Of a stretch of DNA of 64,000 nt, positions 54,366 through 63,932 are shown piece by piece. Both the position numbers and the translations under genes were made by a program. The stretch spans positions 1,948,957 through 2,012,956 of the forward strand of contig NZ_CM001436.1 in the NCBI RefSeq assembly GCF_000243255.1, given 5' to 3'. Origin of the DNA: Methanoplanus limicola DSM 2279 (GTDB taxonomy: Archaea; Halobacteriota; Methanomicrobia; Methanomicrobiales; Methanomicrobiaceae). The first letter of the stretch is position 1. Every line of letters starts with the position of its first letter. The notes below the pieces were generated by a model. The model saw only the letters and a list, made by a program, of their open reading frames with translations, ran no database searches and was not told the DNA's origin.

Positions 54366-55691
54366 ATGAAGCGGTTCATTTACGCCACTCTGCTTGAATG
54401 GAAAGAGAGGAGGAATCATAAACCGGTTATTATTGAAGGAATTCGCCAGTGTGGGAAAACGTGGATATTAAAGCATTTTGGCGAGGCAGAATTCAAAGAT
54501 GTTGCTTACTTCAACTTCGAATATGATAACCGTCTGCAAAAGATATTCGAAGACGACCTGAATGTTTCAAGAATTATCAAAGATCTTGGCATTCTGAGAA
54601 ACAAACACATACAGCCCGGTAATACCATCCTCATATTAGACGAAATCCAGACCTGCCCGCGTGCGATAACCTCGCTTAAATATTTCTGTGAAAACCTGCC
54701 CGAACTCCACGTTGCCGCCGCCGGTTCCCTGCTTGGAGTTGCTGTCGCACAGATGGACCAAAACATCTCCTTTCCGGTTGGCAAGGTGCAGATGCTCAGG
54801 ATGTACCCCCTCAGTTTCGCAGAATACCTCCTTGCAAAAGGGGAAGACCTTTTGTATGACCATCTCAGAAATATCTCTCCGGATGAAAAAATATCCGGGG
54901 CATTTACAGGCAGACTAAAAGAGGCATATAATGAATACCTGATAACGGGAGGCATGCCGGAGGTTGTTAAATCATGGGTAAATAACCATGATATTGAAAT
55001 CGTAGAAGAGATACAGAGTGAGATTCTCAGCAATTACGAGAAGGATTTTGTGAAATATGCATCGGTATCAGAATTTCCAAAACTCTCCCTGATTTGGCAC
55101 GCGATTCCGGCACAGCTTGCAAAGGACAATCAGAAATTTATATTCGCCCATGTGAAGCAGGGAAGTCGTGCCCGCGATCTGGAAGACTCTCTGCAATGGC
55201 TGATTTCAGCAGGACTTATCCATAAAATAGAGAAAATCAGTCGTCCTTATATCCCGGTTACAACGTACGCAGATGTTACATATTTCAAGATCTATTTCTC
55301 AGATGTCGGACTGTTACGCAGAATGAGCAAATTCCCGGCAGATGTTGTATTTGATAAATCTCCGCTGACTGCCGATATGCGGGGGATTTTAACGGAAAAT
55401 TTTGTGCTGACAGAACTGATTGCAAATGGCTCCGGAACACCTTTTTTCTGGAAATCCAAAGGAATTGCTGAGGTAGATTATATCATTCAGAACAGTGTTG
55501 ATGTCATTCCTGTTGAGGTTAAATCAGCAAAAATGACCCGTTCAAGAAGTCTTGCAGAATACAGGAAAAAATATACACCCCGTATTGCCGTCCGGACAAG
55601 TCTTAACAATATTACACATCATTCAGACGAATATGGCGAAATACTGGAGATCCCGTTATATCTTCTCTGGAGACTGAAAGCATATCTTTGA
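54366..55691 (+). CDS. AAA_14/DUF4143 ATPase
   Basis: 441 residues. Walker A VIIEGIRQCGKTWILKHFGE (22-41), Walker B TILILDEIQTCPRAITSLKY (about 82-101), a sensor-type LHVAAAGSLLGVAV, a central winged-helix region, and a C-terminal DUF4143 domain where AEVDYIIQNSVDVIPVEVKS has the D...E-x-K of PD-(D/E)xK-type folds. This family is abundant in archaea and considered mobile or defence-linked, function unknown. The 33-bp repeats directly upstream overlap its promoter and may be its own operator. Intact, typical length. Confidence 0.9.
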   Translation: MKRFIYATLLEWKERRNHKPVIIEGIRQCGKTWILKHFGEAEFKDVAYFNFEYDNRLQKIFEDDLNVSRIIKDLGILRNKHIQPGNTILILDEIQTCPRAITSLKYFCENLPELHVAAAGSLLGVAVAQMDQNISFPVGKVQMLRMYPLSFAEYLLAKGEDLLYDHLRNISPDEKISGAFTGRLKEAYNEYLITGGMPEVVKSWVNNHDIEIVEEIQSEILSNYEKDFVKYASVSEFPKLSLIWHAIPAQLAKDNQKFIFAHVKQGSRARDLEDSLQWLISAGLIHKIEKISRPYIPVTTYADVTYFKIYFSDVGLLRRMSKFPADVVFDKSPLTADMRGILTENFVLTELIANGSGTPFFWKSKGIAEVDYIIQNSVDVIPVEVKSAKMTRSRSLAEYRKKYTPRIAVRTSLNNITHHSDEYGEILEIPLYLLWRLKAYL

Positions 55692-55719
55692 GGGTCAATG
55701 ATCATAAAACACTCTCTTT

Positions 55720-55804
55720 AAGCTCAGTGATGAATTAAGCCCAGTGATGAATTAAGCTCAGTGATGAATTAAGCTCAGTGATGAATTAAGCTCAGTGATG
55801 AATT
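55720..55804. repeat. 17-bp tandem repeat, 5 units
   Basis: Unit AAGCTCAGTGATGAATT at 55720, 55737 (one C for T), 55754, 55771 and 55788. Downstream of the ATPase gene. Non-coding. Confidence 0.95.
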
Positions 55805-55879
55805 TTCAGCCCGGAATTTCAGCCGGTCTTAAATGCTCAGAAACAGAAAGTTCCGTGTGAGACTATAAAAATCCAAAAA

Positions 55880-55939
55880 GTCACCCATGAGCCTGCGGGT
55901 CCACATATGATGAATGAAACAGTGCACTGTTTCATAAGA
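55880..55939 (-). repeat. Two-hairpin mini-element, copy 4 (inverted)
   Basis: Reverse orientation: GTCACCCATGAGCCTGCGGG at the left end, ATGAAACAGTGCACTGTTTC plus AT at the right. 60 bp. It directly abuts the YhaN remnant that begins at about 55940. Confidence 0.85.
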
Positions 55940-56095
55940 GTTATTCAGATTGATTACAGGCAAATAACCTTTCGGTCCTAAAGATTTCTCCTGTATAATC
56001 CGGACAATTTCCGGATGGCATGTGAAGAAGAGCATCTGGTTTGTCTCTGAAAGTTCAGGTATTGCATCACAGCAGTTCTTCTTCCTCTCTTTTTT
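55940..56095 (-). pseudogene. 3' remnant of the YhaN-like ATPase gene
   Basis: Matches 44635-44790: the minus-strand product reads CCDAIPELSETNQMLFFTCH and PEIVRIIQEKSLGPK, close to the last 50 codons of the gene at 44640, but followed by a changed tail. The rest of the gene is missing. Confidence 0.85.
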
Positions 56096-56124
56096 TCCCA
56101 GCCACCCGGATGTACAGACCATCT

Positions 56125-56290
56125 ATTTCACCTGTGATTTAACCCGGCGCTCAGGTACCTTCAGATCTTCTTCATGAGGTAAAGACTCCGGTATGATTCC
56201 CACGTATTACCAGAAGGTTTCCTTACATCCTCATTATTCAGGAAATGCCCACAGGGGAGTGCAGGCTCACCATAGAGTTCATTCAGTCTG
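56125..56290 (-). pseudogene. 3' remnant of a dinD gene
   Basis: Matches 32780-32930 of the intact dinD (AGCTCACCATAGAGTTCAT and TTACCAGAAG parts are shared), with several indels that destroy the frame. Directly follows the YhaN remnant. Together with 55692-55879, which holds repeats only, and 56291-56402, which is the dCTP deaminase leader, this fills the gap before dcd. Confidence 0.82.
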
Positions 56291-56402
56291 CAACGCTTCT
56301 GAAACAATCCGGATATTATTCAGTTGGGCATAACATTCCTCAACATAAAAACAATTACCCACTAAGATTATCATTCTTCCCAACCAAAATTATAGAGTTG
56401 AA

Positions 56403-56957
56403 ATGATACTTGTTGACTGGCAGCTTCAGGACAGGGTCAGAAGAGGTTTTATCAAATTAGAACCCTTTGATCCAAAATTCATACAGCCAAACTCCATTGA
56501 CATCCGGCTTGGAAACCACTTTGTCTGGTATGATAAAAGCGATGAGATAATTGACCCTTACGATGGTGAAACCGTAAAATCTCACGTAAATGAAAAGAAT
56601 TCAGACTATATCGATATAGAACCGGGCATGTTCCTCCTTGCAGAGACCTTTGAGGCGGTTACACTTCCGGATGACATCGTTGCCACAATCGAAGGCAAAA
56701 GCAGCATTGCAAGGCTTGGAATAACACTGCACCAGACCGGAGGATGGATAGATGCCGGATTTTCGGGCACAATAACCCTTGAGATCTGCAATGTCAACCA
56801 CAGACCGGTCAGGCTCTATGCAGGGATGCCAATAGGTCAGCTTGTATTCTACACAACCGAAAAGGCTGAAAAGCCTTACGGTGCAAAAGGGGATGCGAAA
56901 TACCTCCACCAGAAGAACGCAACCCTATCAAAATACTTCGAGAATAAGAAGGAGTAA
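56403..56957 (+). CDS. dcd: dCTP deaminase
   Basis: 184 residues. [19 protein letters not shown] near the start, [20 protein letters not shown] then [20 protein letters not shown] and [11 protein letters not shown] form the dCTP deaminase/dUTPase fold, with G-K-S-S-x-A-R-x-G and the catalytic Glu of T-L-E. It deaminates dCTP to dUTP (possibly also cleaves it to dUMP) in pyrimidine nucleotide synthesis. It is the first ordinary chromosomal gene after the island and is followed by the ThrRS gene on the same strand. Length is typical. Confidence 0.95.
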   Translation: MILVDWQLQDRVRRGFIKLEPFDPKFIQPNSIDIRLGNHFVWYDKSDEIIDPYDGETVKSHVNEKNSDYIDIEPGMFLLAETFEAVTLPDDIVATIEGKSSIARLGITLHQTGGWIDAGFSGTITLEICNVNHRPVRLYAGMPIGQLVFYTTEKAEKPYGAKGDAKYLHQKNATLSKYFENKKE

Positions 56958-57037
56958 ACGTCTGACTGTCGGACAATTCTCATCAATATAAATATAAAAA
57001 AAACTAATTTTTAAGGCGTAACGGAGATCTAAAAAAA

Positions 57038-58870
57038 ATGCAACTTCTCTTAATTCATTCTGATAATATAGAATATTCTGCCCAGAAAAAGACCCCTGTG
57101 GCAGAGGAAGAAATAATTCCGCAGGACTCACTTGACGAGGCATTAACGGTATTCTGTGCGGTTGAATCCTCAGACGAGGACGACATCGAAGGAACAGTAA
57201 AAAAAGCAGTAGCTGAGATACTTGAGACAAGCAAAAAGCTGGGCACAAAAAATATAATGCTCTACCCGTATGCGCATCTCTCATCAGATCTCTCCTCACC
57301 CAAAGCAGCAGTAGAGGTCTTAAAGAAGATGGAAGCCGGATGTTCATGTGAGGAGGATTATACCATTAAAAGGGCACCTTTCGGATGGTACAAATCCTTT
57401 AAACTCTCATGCAAGGGCCACCCGCTCTCCGAACTGTCAAGGACCATCACACCCGGAGACGTGGAGGAGAAGCCTGAAAAAAAGCAGGTCACCCATGAAT
57501 TCTTTGTAATGACACCCGAAGGTGAGGTTAAAGACTACAAAGACTATGCAGACAATTCCCCTCTTGGAATGCTCATTAAAAAAGAGACAGGCATGGGCAA
57601 AGAGTCCGGAAAAGAGCCACTCCATGTCAGCCTTATGCGCTCAAAAGAGCTTGTGGACTATGAGCCCCTCTCAGATGTCGGTCAGCACAGGTGGATGCCA
57701 AAGGGAAAACTTGTCCGCGATCTTCTCGGCGATTACGTTTTAGGACTTGTCCTTGACTATGGCGGAATGCCGGTTGAGACACCAGTCATGTATGACCTTG
57801 GCGACAAAGCGATCAATGAGCATGCCGGAAAATTCGGCGAGAGGCAGTATCGGTTTAAATCCGGAAACAGGAGCATGATGCTTCGTTTTGCTGCATGCTT
57901 TGGCATGTTCTCAATAATGAAGGATATGCACATCTCTCCAAATACACTTCCGATGAAGATGTATGAGCTCTCCACATATTCATTCAGGCATGAGCAGAAG
58001 GGAGAATGTATAGGACTTAAGAGGCTCCGTGCCTTTACAATGCCGGATATGCACTCACTCTGCCTTGACATGGACCAGACCCTTGAATGCTTTGAAGAGC
58101 AGATGATGATGGGCTGGCAGACAGGAAAGGACCTTGAGACAGAATTTGCCGCAATCTTCCGGTGCACAAAGGACTTCTACAAAGACCACGAGGACTGGAT
58201 AAAAGGTCTTGTTAAAAAATCCGAAGTTCCGGTGCTGATTGAGACACTCTCTGACAGGGTGCATTACTGGATTGCAAAGGTTGACCTCGCTGCAATTGAC
58301 GGGCAGGGAAGACCGATTGAGAACCCGACAGTTCAGATCGATGTCGAGAGTTCAGACAGGTTTGACATCAAATATTACACTGACGATGGCGAAGTTCACC
58401 CACCGATCATCCACTGCTCACCTACAGGCAGTATTGAGCGTGTAATATGTGCACTGCTTGAGAAGACCGGAACAATGGAAGTTCCAATGCTCCCCGTCTG
58501 GCTCTCGCCCGTTCAGGTCAGGATTGTCTCCGTTGCAGAGAGGCACAATGAGCTTGCAGAAGAGATCTGCAATAAACTGAACAATGCAGGCGTCAGGTGC
58601 GACTTTGATGACCGTGAGGAGAGCGTAGGCAAGAAGATCCGTGCAGCCGGTATGGACTGGGTTCCATATGTTGCAGTGCTTGGAGATTCTGAAGCTGAAT
58701 CAGGTAAGCTGACAGTCACAGTCAGGAGCAAATCTGCGGCAGGCAAGCCATTCAAGGTTGAACTGTCCCACGATGAACTTGTAGAGATGGTAAAGGCAGA
58801 GATCGGCGACCGTCCGTTCAGAAAACTCTACACTTCAAAGAAATTATCAGTCAAACCAAGATTTATCTGA
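57038..58870 (+). CDS. thrS: Threonyl-tRNA synthetase, archaeal type
   Basis: 610 residues. The N-terminus [20 protein letters not shown] is the archaeal-specific editing domain related to D-Tyr-tRNA deacylase, which removes mischarged serine; it continues to about residue 140. The catalytic class II core follows ([40 protein letters not shown] with motif 2, and [15 protein letters not shown] with motif 3), then the anticodon-binding domain (about 490-610, with [20 protein letters not shown]). Charges tRNA-Thr. Intact and of normal length. Separated from dcd by 80 bases. Confidence 0.97.
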   Translation: MQLLLIHSDNIEYSAQKKTPVAEEEIIPQDSLDEALTVFCAVESSDEDDIEGTVKKAVAEILETSKKLGTKNIMLYPYAHLSSDLSSPKAAVEVLKKMEAGCSCEEDYTIKRAPFGWYKSFKLSCKGHPLSELSRTITPGDVEEKPEKKQVTHEFFVMTPEGEVKDYKDYADNSPLGMLIKKETGMGKESGKEPLHVSLMRSKELVDYEPLSDVGQHRWMPKGKLVRDLLGDYVLGLVLDYGGMPVETPVMYDLGDKAINEHAGKFGERQYRFKSGNRSMMLRFAACFGMFSIMKDMHISPNTLPMKMYELSTYSFRHEQKGECIGLKRLRAFTMPDMHSLCLDMDQTLECFEEQMMMGWQTGKDLETEFAAIFRCTKDFYKDHEDWIKGLVKKSEVPVLIETLSDRVHYWIAKVDLAAIDGQGRPIENPTVQIDVESSDRFDIKYYTDDGEVHPPIIHCSPTGSIERVICALLEKTGTMEVPMLPVWLSPVQVRIVSVAERHNELAEEICNKLNNAGVRCDFDDREESVGKKIRAAGMDWVPYVAVLGDSEAESGKLTVTVRSKSAAGKPFKVELSHDELVEMVKAEIGDRPFRKLYTSKKLSVKPRFI

Positions 58871-59191
58871 TAATATCATCCAAGCCACTTTTTTTATCGC
58901 CAAAGAGACTGCAACGGTTATTTCCGGCGCAGTTCCGGCAAAATCTGTAAAAGAGATCAGATTAACTTACTCTACTGTGAGCATGAAAATTATATTTTTA
59001 CCGGAAAAATTCACCAGATCAATCCATAAAATTACAATAATAAGCGAATAACTTAAATCCTTAGAGATAGCATTCATCTTTACCAGATTTATGGTGATTT
59101 AATATGGGTAAAGACATAGTTGGCGAAGCACTTTCCTACACGAAAGATGGCTTTGTCGGAGAATGGATGAAGTGGTTACTGCTTATTATAT

Positions 59192-60925
59192 CAGTACTTT
59201 AAACATTTCCTGAAAAACCCCATTTTTTGCTCAGAGTATTTCTGCCCAACTTGAGAAAGTTAAGTACTTCTCTATTTTAATGACAAACCGCATGGACTAC
59301 TGCGCGTAATACTGCGCGTTTACCCCAATATCGCCAAATTCTTTTAGAATTTAGCCAGAATTTACCTTATTTTTTTGACGTACGCCTGATTTATGGTGGG
59401 GTTTATATACTCTAAAAACCTCTCATATGGCAAATAATTGTCAAAATATAGGCAAATCAGAGCTTAATAAAGAAAATAAGCTTGGAAACCTTGAACCGAT
59501 ATGCGCTCTTGTTGAGGGGAATGTAACCTTAACAGGTGGCAGAAACTATGATAGTCTAACGTTGATTCGGGGAGCTATCGCTACGGCATGTTCTAATAAC
59601 TCAATATCTGGTTTTGCAAAAATGACGGAAGGACTACCGTCCCATACGACTTGTCTAAAAAAACTTCATGGCCTTAATATGGAGGAATTGACACTAAATA
59701 CTCCAAAAATGCTTTTAAAAGCGGGAAAAGGAATCCTTAAGAAAGGTCAGGAGTATGATTTTGCAATTGATATAACGCTAATTCCATATTATGGGAAAAA
59801 GGATAAAAAAATCCTAAATCTCCAATTGTAGGTGGAAAAAGAAAGGCATCGACAAATTATTTTGTTGGATACCTGACATTCTCGGTTGTAAATATGGATA
59901 AGCACCTTATACTTCAGGTTATTCCTTTGTTTAGAGATTCCACTAACCTCACCGCAATAAAGAATTGTGTTGATTTAATTTATGGATATGGATTCAAGAT
60001 CAAATCTCTGATGCTTGACCGTGAGTTTTACTCTGCTGAAATATTCAGTTACCTTCAGGAATCTGAAATTCCTCACATAGTGCCTGTTAAGAAGAACAGT
60101 GATGAACTCAAAAGGCAGCTGAAGGGAAAGAAATCAAAATCATTTGAATATGTTATAAACGCCAAATCGAAGAATAAGCTAAAATGTAAGGTGAAAATTG
60201 TTGATCGTGTCATTTACATGAAAGGTAAAAGGGTAAAAAAAGGTGCTCTTCATCGTGCTTTTGTTGTGTACAAAATTAATACTTCCCCAAAATCAATTAG
60301 TGAGCGATACAGGCATAGATTTGCCATTGAATCAACATATGTCATTAATAATAAATTCAAAGTAAGAACATCCACCAAAGATCATGTGGTGAGATTTTTT
60401 TATTATCTAATTGCATGCATAATTCAGAATTTTGGGTTTTAACAAAATGGGAGCGATTTGCAAAGATTCAGAGAGGACCAAAAGTAATAGACAGGGACAA
60501 ATTCCCCTTAAATCATTATCTTGCCATCATATTTGAAGAAAGTATGACTCATTTTCGTATATTAAGGATTGATGAAATTGCTATAAGCTGACATTCTGAC
60601 ATCTCAATGAACGGAATATGCAGCTGCGACCGATTTAGCGGTAGCTATCTATAATTTTGTAACTTTTTCACTGGAAACAATACAATTTCAATTCAAAGAT
60701 ACTCTTTTCAGATTGATCTCGATGAGAAATGGAAGAATTTAATGAGGCCTAAATGGGGATGAGTGATGTTAATCAAAATAGGTTTACAAAATGTGCCTTG
60801 TGACCTCTGTGCAAAAAAACGGAGAATTTAGGGCTAATACTGTGATTTGGACAATTTAAGAGAGTATTTTAAATTTAATATTGTAGGTTCGAACATATTA
60901 ATGATCGTCTAAGTTTAAAGTACTG
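59192..60925 (+). mobile_element. ISH3-like insertion sequence with 13-bp TIRs and 5-bp TSD
   Basis: Perfect terminal inverted repeats CAGTACTTTAAAC (59192-59204) and GTTTAAAGTACTG (60913-60925), flanked by direct repeats TATAT (59187-59191 and 60926-60930). Length 1734 bp. Contains the transposase frames. After the transposase, 60592-60912 has no gene. Confidence 0.93.
59427..60591 (+). pseudogene. ISH3-family transposase, two frameshifts
   Basis: Three consecutive frames read as one DDE transposase. Frame 1 (59427-) contains EYDFAIDITLIPYYGKKDK with the first Asp; frame 2, joined at a run of seven A near 59806, contains KSPIVGGKRKASTNYFVGYL, IKSLMLDREFYSAEIFSYL and RYRHRFAIESTYVINN with the later Asp and Glu; frame 3, joined at TTTT near 60432, contains WVLTKWERFAKIQRGPKVID to the stop at 60589-60591. 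Each join needs one missing base in a homopolymer. Probably inactive, or sequence errors. Confidence 0.85.
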
Positions 60926-61677
60926 TATATGCACACTCATCCAGGGAATTACATTAAATATTGTCCCGCTCGCCACCGGATATATCTTCAGAATTTATTC
61001 CGGAGAAAAACCTGCACCTGAGATCAATCAGTGGGGCAAACTCTTTGTTGACGGATGGAAGATCAACATCGTTATGATTCTTTACGCGATTCCGGCGATA
61101 ATTATTGCATTAATCTTTGGCGTCTTCGCATTCATACCTGCACTGTTCGGGCCTGTCGCAACCGGACAGACACCAAATGTTATGGCCTTTGCCGGTGTAC
61201 TTTTCGGACTTGCAATAACATTTGTTGTAATTCTCGTTTTATTCCTCTTTGCATACATGGGAGTTGTAAGGCTTGGAAAGACCGGGAAGATCGGTGAGGC
61301 ATTCAACTTCCATGCAATTAATGAGACCATCTCAAAAGGTGTCGGATGGCTTGGATATATCGGATATTACATCCTTCTGTGGCTGATTGCGATTATATTC
61401 ATTGTAATTCTAATGATTCTCGCAATAATCCCGTTAATCGGATGGCTACTTATGTTTGTCATTACACCTCTGTGGGCAGTATTCATGGCACGCTACATGG
61501 TAAACATCTACGAAGCCGGCGAATAATCAGAAATCATGGGATATATCCCATAAACAGAACTATTTTTTCCGGGTTTTTATGAAGAAATTTATCAGGCCCA
61601 AAATTTTCAGAAATTAATTCAGCAGAACAATTATATCACATGATAATATACTACTCATCTGTTAACAGGAAATTACC

Positions 61678-61971
61678 ATGACAGAAATTAAACACATTAG
61701 CGTTTTATCGCTTGCAAAAATATTTGCAGCCGTATCACTGGTTGTCGGACTTATCATCGGAATAATTGTGCTGCTGCTCGGAGGGGTTGCAACAATGTTT
61801 ATGGGTTCTTACGCACCGCAGGCTGCAATGGGTGTTGCCGGGGGAGTCATTGCAATTATTGTTATGACGATAGGCGGGGCCGTTGTAGGGTTTATCTATG
61901 GTGCAATAATAGCATTCATCTACAATATTGCAGCGGGATGGTTCGGAGGAATTGAGATCGAACTTGAATAA
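61678..61971 (+). CDS. Small archaeal membrane protein
   Basis: 97 residues with three hydrophobic segments: LAKIFAAVSLVVGLIIGIIV, MGVAGGVIAIIVMTIGGAVV and GFIYGAIIAFIYNIAAGWFG, the last ending in the charged tail GGIEIELE. This layout is common as small unnamed methanogen membrane proteins, often next to DUF4013. Function unknown. Start ATG 61678 follows AGGAAATTACC, a weak ribosome site. Confidence 0.85.
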   Translation: MTEIKHISVLSLAKIFAAVSLVVGLIIGIIVLLLGGVATMFMGSYAPQAAMGVAGGVIAIIVMTIGGAVVGFIYGAIIAFIYNIAAGWFGGIEIELE

Positions 61972-62192
61972 TACCTGCAAAAATCAGATCTAACTTTTTT
62001 CACATCAAACTACTGAATTTTTACCGGATCATGACTTAAGCAATGTGCATACATTTAACCTCAGTCAGTACATATTCGGATTAAAGGGAGCATCTGAATC
62101 CGCCCATATCACAGAAATATTAAAACACCCATCTCAAATACTAAATAATTACGGGCAGATATTATAACAGAAGTTTTCTAACGGAGTTTTTG

Positions 62193-63932
62193 ATGGATAA
62201 AGCCGGACTTATAAAATACATTACATTATCTGCCGCAGTTTTTTTCTGCCTTTCCGGAATTGCAGGTGCTATGGGCAGCGGTCCCGATCTTTCCGGTAAC
62301 ATCACCGAATTATTCCCGGAAAATTATGAAGAACCTTCAGCAGCAATTCCCTCATATGAAGATAATTTTCAGTCAGCACTAGATACAGTTCTTAGTTCTG
62401 AAGAAAAATCAGAAGAATCTGTACTTAAAAACTCAAATACTTCCATAAATTTCTTTTACAGCGAACGGTGCGGAGCCTGCCATAAGGTGCTTCCGATAGT
62501 AAAAGAGATTTCAGCAAAATACCCCAACATTCCGGTTTACTACTACGACACCTATAACTCCCCAAAAAACCGCTCGTTTATGTACACATTTGCAGAAAAC
62601 TACGGTGTCGATTACCCTGCATACCCAAATCTCTTTGCCGGAGATTCAATATATCTTGAGGGTTTTACTGAAATTAAAAATAATATTGAGGATCTCTTCA
62701 CTGCATATAATGAAGGCCTTATTCCGGACCCTGAATATGAAGCAGAATGGCAGGAGAAAAGGAAAGGCAGTATCAGCACGGATAATTCACAGAGTAACAG
62801 TTTAAACGGAAGTTCAGGCAGCGCTGCAGGAGAGATTACACTGCCCCTTGTGATAATCGGAGGACTGCTTGACGGGATAAACCCCTGTGCAATATCGGTT
62901 CTTCTGATACTTCTTGCATCACTTTCTGCGGCAGGGAGCAGAAAAACCATTATCTCAGCCGGAATTTCATATACAACAGCTGTTTTTATCTTCTATACAC
63001 TTGCCGGAGCCGGAATTTTAGCTATAACCGGTTTTGCCGGCATATCGGTTTACTTCTCAGTCTTTGCTTTTGTCATTGCCCTCATTGCCGGAATATTGAG
63101 TATTTATGAAGGAGTTACAGGAAGGCAGCAGAATCTTATAAGAATTCCAAAGTCTGCCAAAGGAATTCTGAAGAAATATCTCAGGCTGTCCGGTGACGGC
63201 AAAGATTCTGAAGGAAACAAAGATTCTGATTATAAAACCATAAATAAAGATCATTCAGCAGATAAACCTTTAAACAGCAATCCGGCATTATCATACGGAC
63301 AGTTCTCAGATGAACTCAAAATAGAGATACCCACATCAGATAAAGATGCCGGAGATGAGCAAATATCAGCAGAATCATATGAGAACAGAGCAGATGAGCA
63401 AATATCAGCAGAATCATATGAGAACAGAGCAGATGAGCAAATATCAGAGAACGGAAATACAGAGAGCATAATTCCGGCAGAAAAGAGCAACCCTGAGACA
63501 GGCCGGAATACCAAAGGCACACAGGATTCTCCGGTCAGAAAAACGGGCTGTATAATTACAACGGCCTTTATCCTCGGAACATTTGCCTCGATGTTTGAAC
63601 TTCCATGCACAGGAGGCATTTATATTGCCGTCCTTTCGATGATCTCGTCCACTTTTTCTGAAAGTGCCGCAGGTCAGGAAGTATCAGATATTTCAGGATT
63701 AATAACAGGAGAACTCTCAACCGGAATTATTTACCTGCTGATCTACAATTTAATGTTCATACTCCCGTTAATTATCATCATTGCCCTGATGGCATCCGGA
63801 CTTCCGGCAGGGAAAATTGAGAAGATTGACACCTTCAGAACAGAGAAGAGAAGGGCCATAAGAATAATCACCGGCATTGTGATGATTGTCCTTGCCATTT
63901 ATCTTGCACTTGGCATTGCCGGATTAATCTGA
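62193..63932 (+). CDS. Thioredoxin-fold plus CcdA/DsbD-like transmembrane protein
   Basis: 579 residues from ATG 62193 (GGAG 6 nt upstream; TTG at 62190 is less likely). A signal peptide (ITLSAAVFFCLSGIAGAMGS), a thioredoxin-like domain with the redox motif ERCGACHKVL (about residue 91-100), then CcdA/DsbD-type transmembrane segments: LPLVIIGGLLDGINPCAISV, and later TFASMFELPCTGGIYIAVL, each with the Pro-Cys of this superfamily. Between them a hydrophilic loop of about 100 residues carries 13-residue repeats. Likely transfers reducing equivalents across the membrane to extracytoplasmic disulphides. Loop length is unusual. No cytochrome genes seen. Confidence 0.85.
   Translation: MDKAGLIKYITLSAAVFFCLSGIAGAMGSGPDLSGNITELFPENYEEPSAAIPSYEDNFQSALDTVLSSEEKSEESVLKNSNTSINFFYSERCGACHKVLPIVKEISAKYPNIPVYYYDTYNSPKNRSFMYTFAENYGVDYPAYPNLFAGDSIYLEGFTEIKNNIEDLFTAYNEGLIPDPEYEAEWQEKRKGSISTDNSQSNSLNGSSGSAAGEITLPLVIIGGLLDGINPCAISVLLILLASLSAAGSRKTIISAGISYTTAVFIFYTLAGAGILAITGFAGISVYFSVFAFVIALIAGILSIYEGVTGRQQNLIRIPKSAKGILKKYLRLSGDGKDSEGNKDSDYKTINKDHSADKPLNSNPALSYGQFSDELKIEIPTSDKDAGDEQISAESYENRADEQISAESYENRADEQISENGNTESIIPAEKSNPETGRNTKGTQDSPVRKTGCIITTAFILGTFASMFELPCTGGIYIAVLSMISSTFSESAAGQEVSDISGLITGELSTGIIYLLIYNLMFILPLIIIIALMASGLPAGKIEKIDTFRTEKRRAIRIITGIVMIVLAIYLALGIAGLI
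63354..63447 (+). repeat. 39-bp in-frame repeat in the CcdA-like gene
   Basis: GATGAGCAAATATCAGCAGA-type units begin at 63354, 63393 and 63432 (partial), encoding DEQISAESYENRA. The first two units are identical, so the repeat is recent. Confidence 0.93.

Larger units (their letters stand above)
59104..61526 (+). pseudogene. DUF4013 membrane protein gene, interrupted by an ISH3-like element
   Basis: The left part 59104-59191 reads MGKDIVGEALSYTKDGFVGE then WMKWLLLII; the right part 60931-61526 continues with LIQGITLNIVPLATGYIFRI and FVDGWKINIVMILYAIPAII, then several transmembrane segments to KDVNI-type ends. Removing the element and one copy of the TATAT duplication restores a single frame through KWLLLIICTLIQG, typical DUF4013. 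Intact length would be about 228 residues. DUF4013 proteins are polytopic membrane proteins of unknown function common in methanogens. The right part retains an ATG at 61074 that could give a truncated protein. Confidence 0.9.

Noticed and set aside
54077-54379. Minus-strand frames over the 33-bp repeats
   Set aside because: The unit is a multiple of three and has no stop; the products are pure repeats of an aromatic peptide.
4040-56300. Integrated virus or plasmid
   Set aside because: No capsid, portal, terminase, replication initiator or integrase genes were recognised in the region.
59427-60591. Programmed frameshifting in the ISH3-like transposase
   Set aside because: A second frameshift at TTTT near 60432 and the unsuitable phase of the A7 run point to decay or sequencing error.
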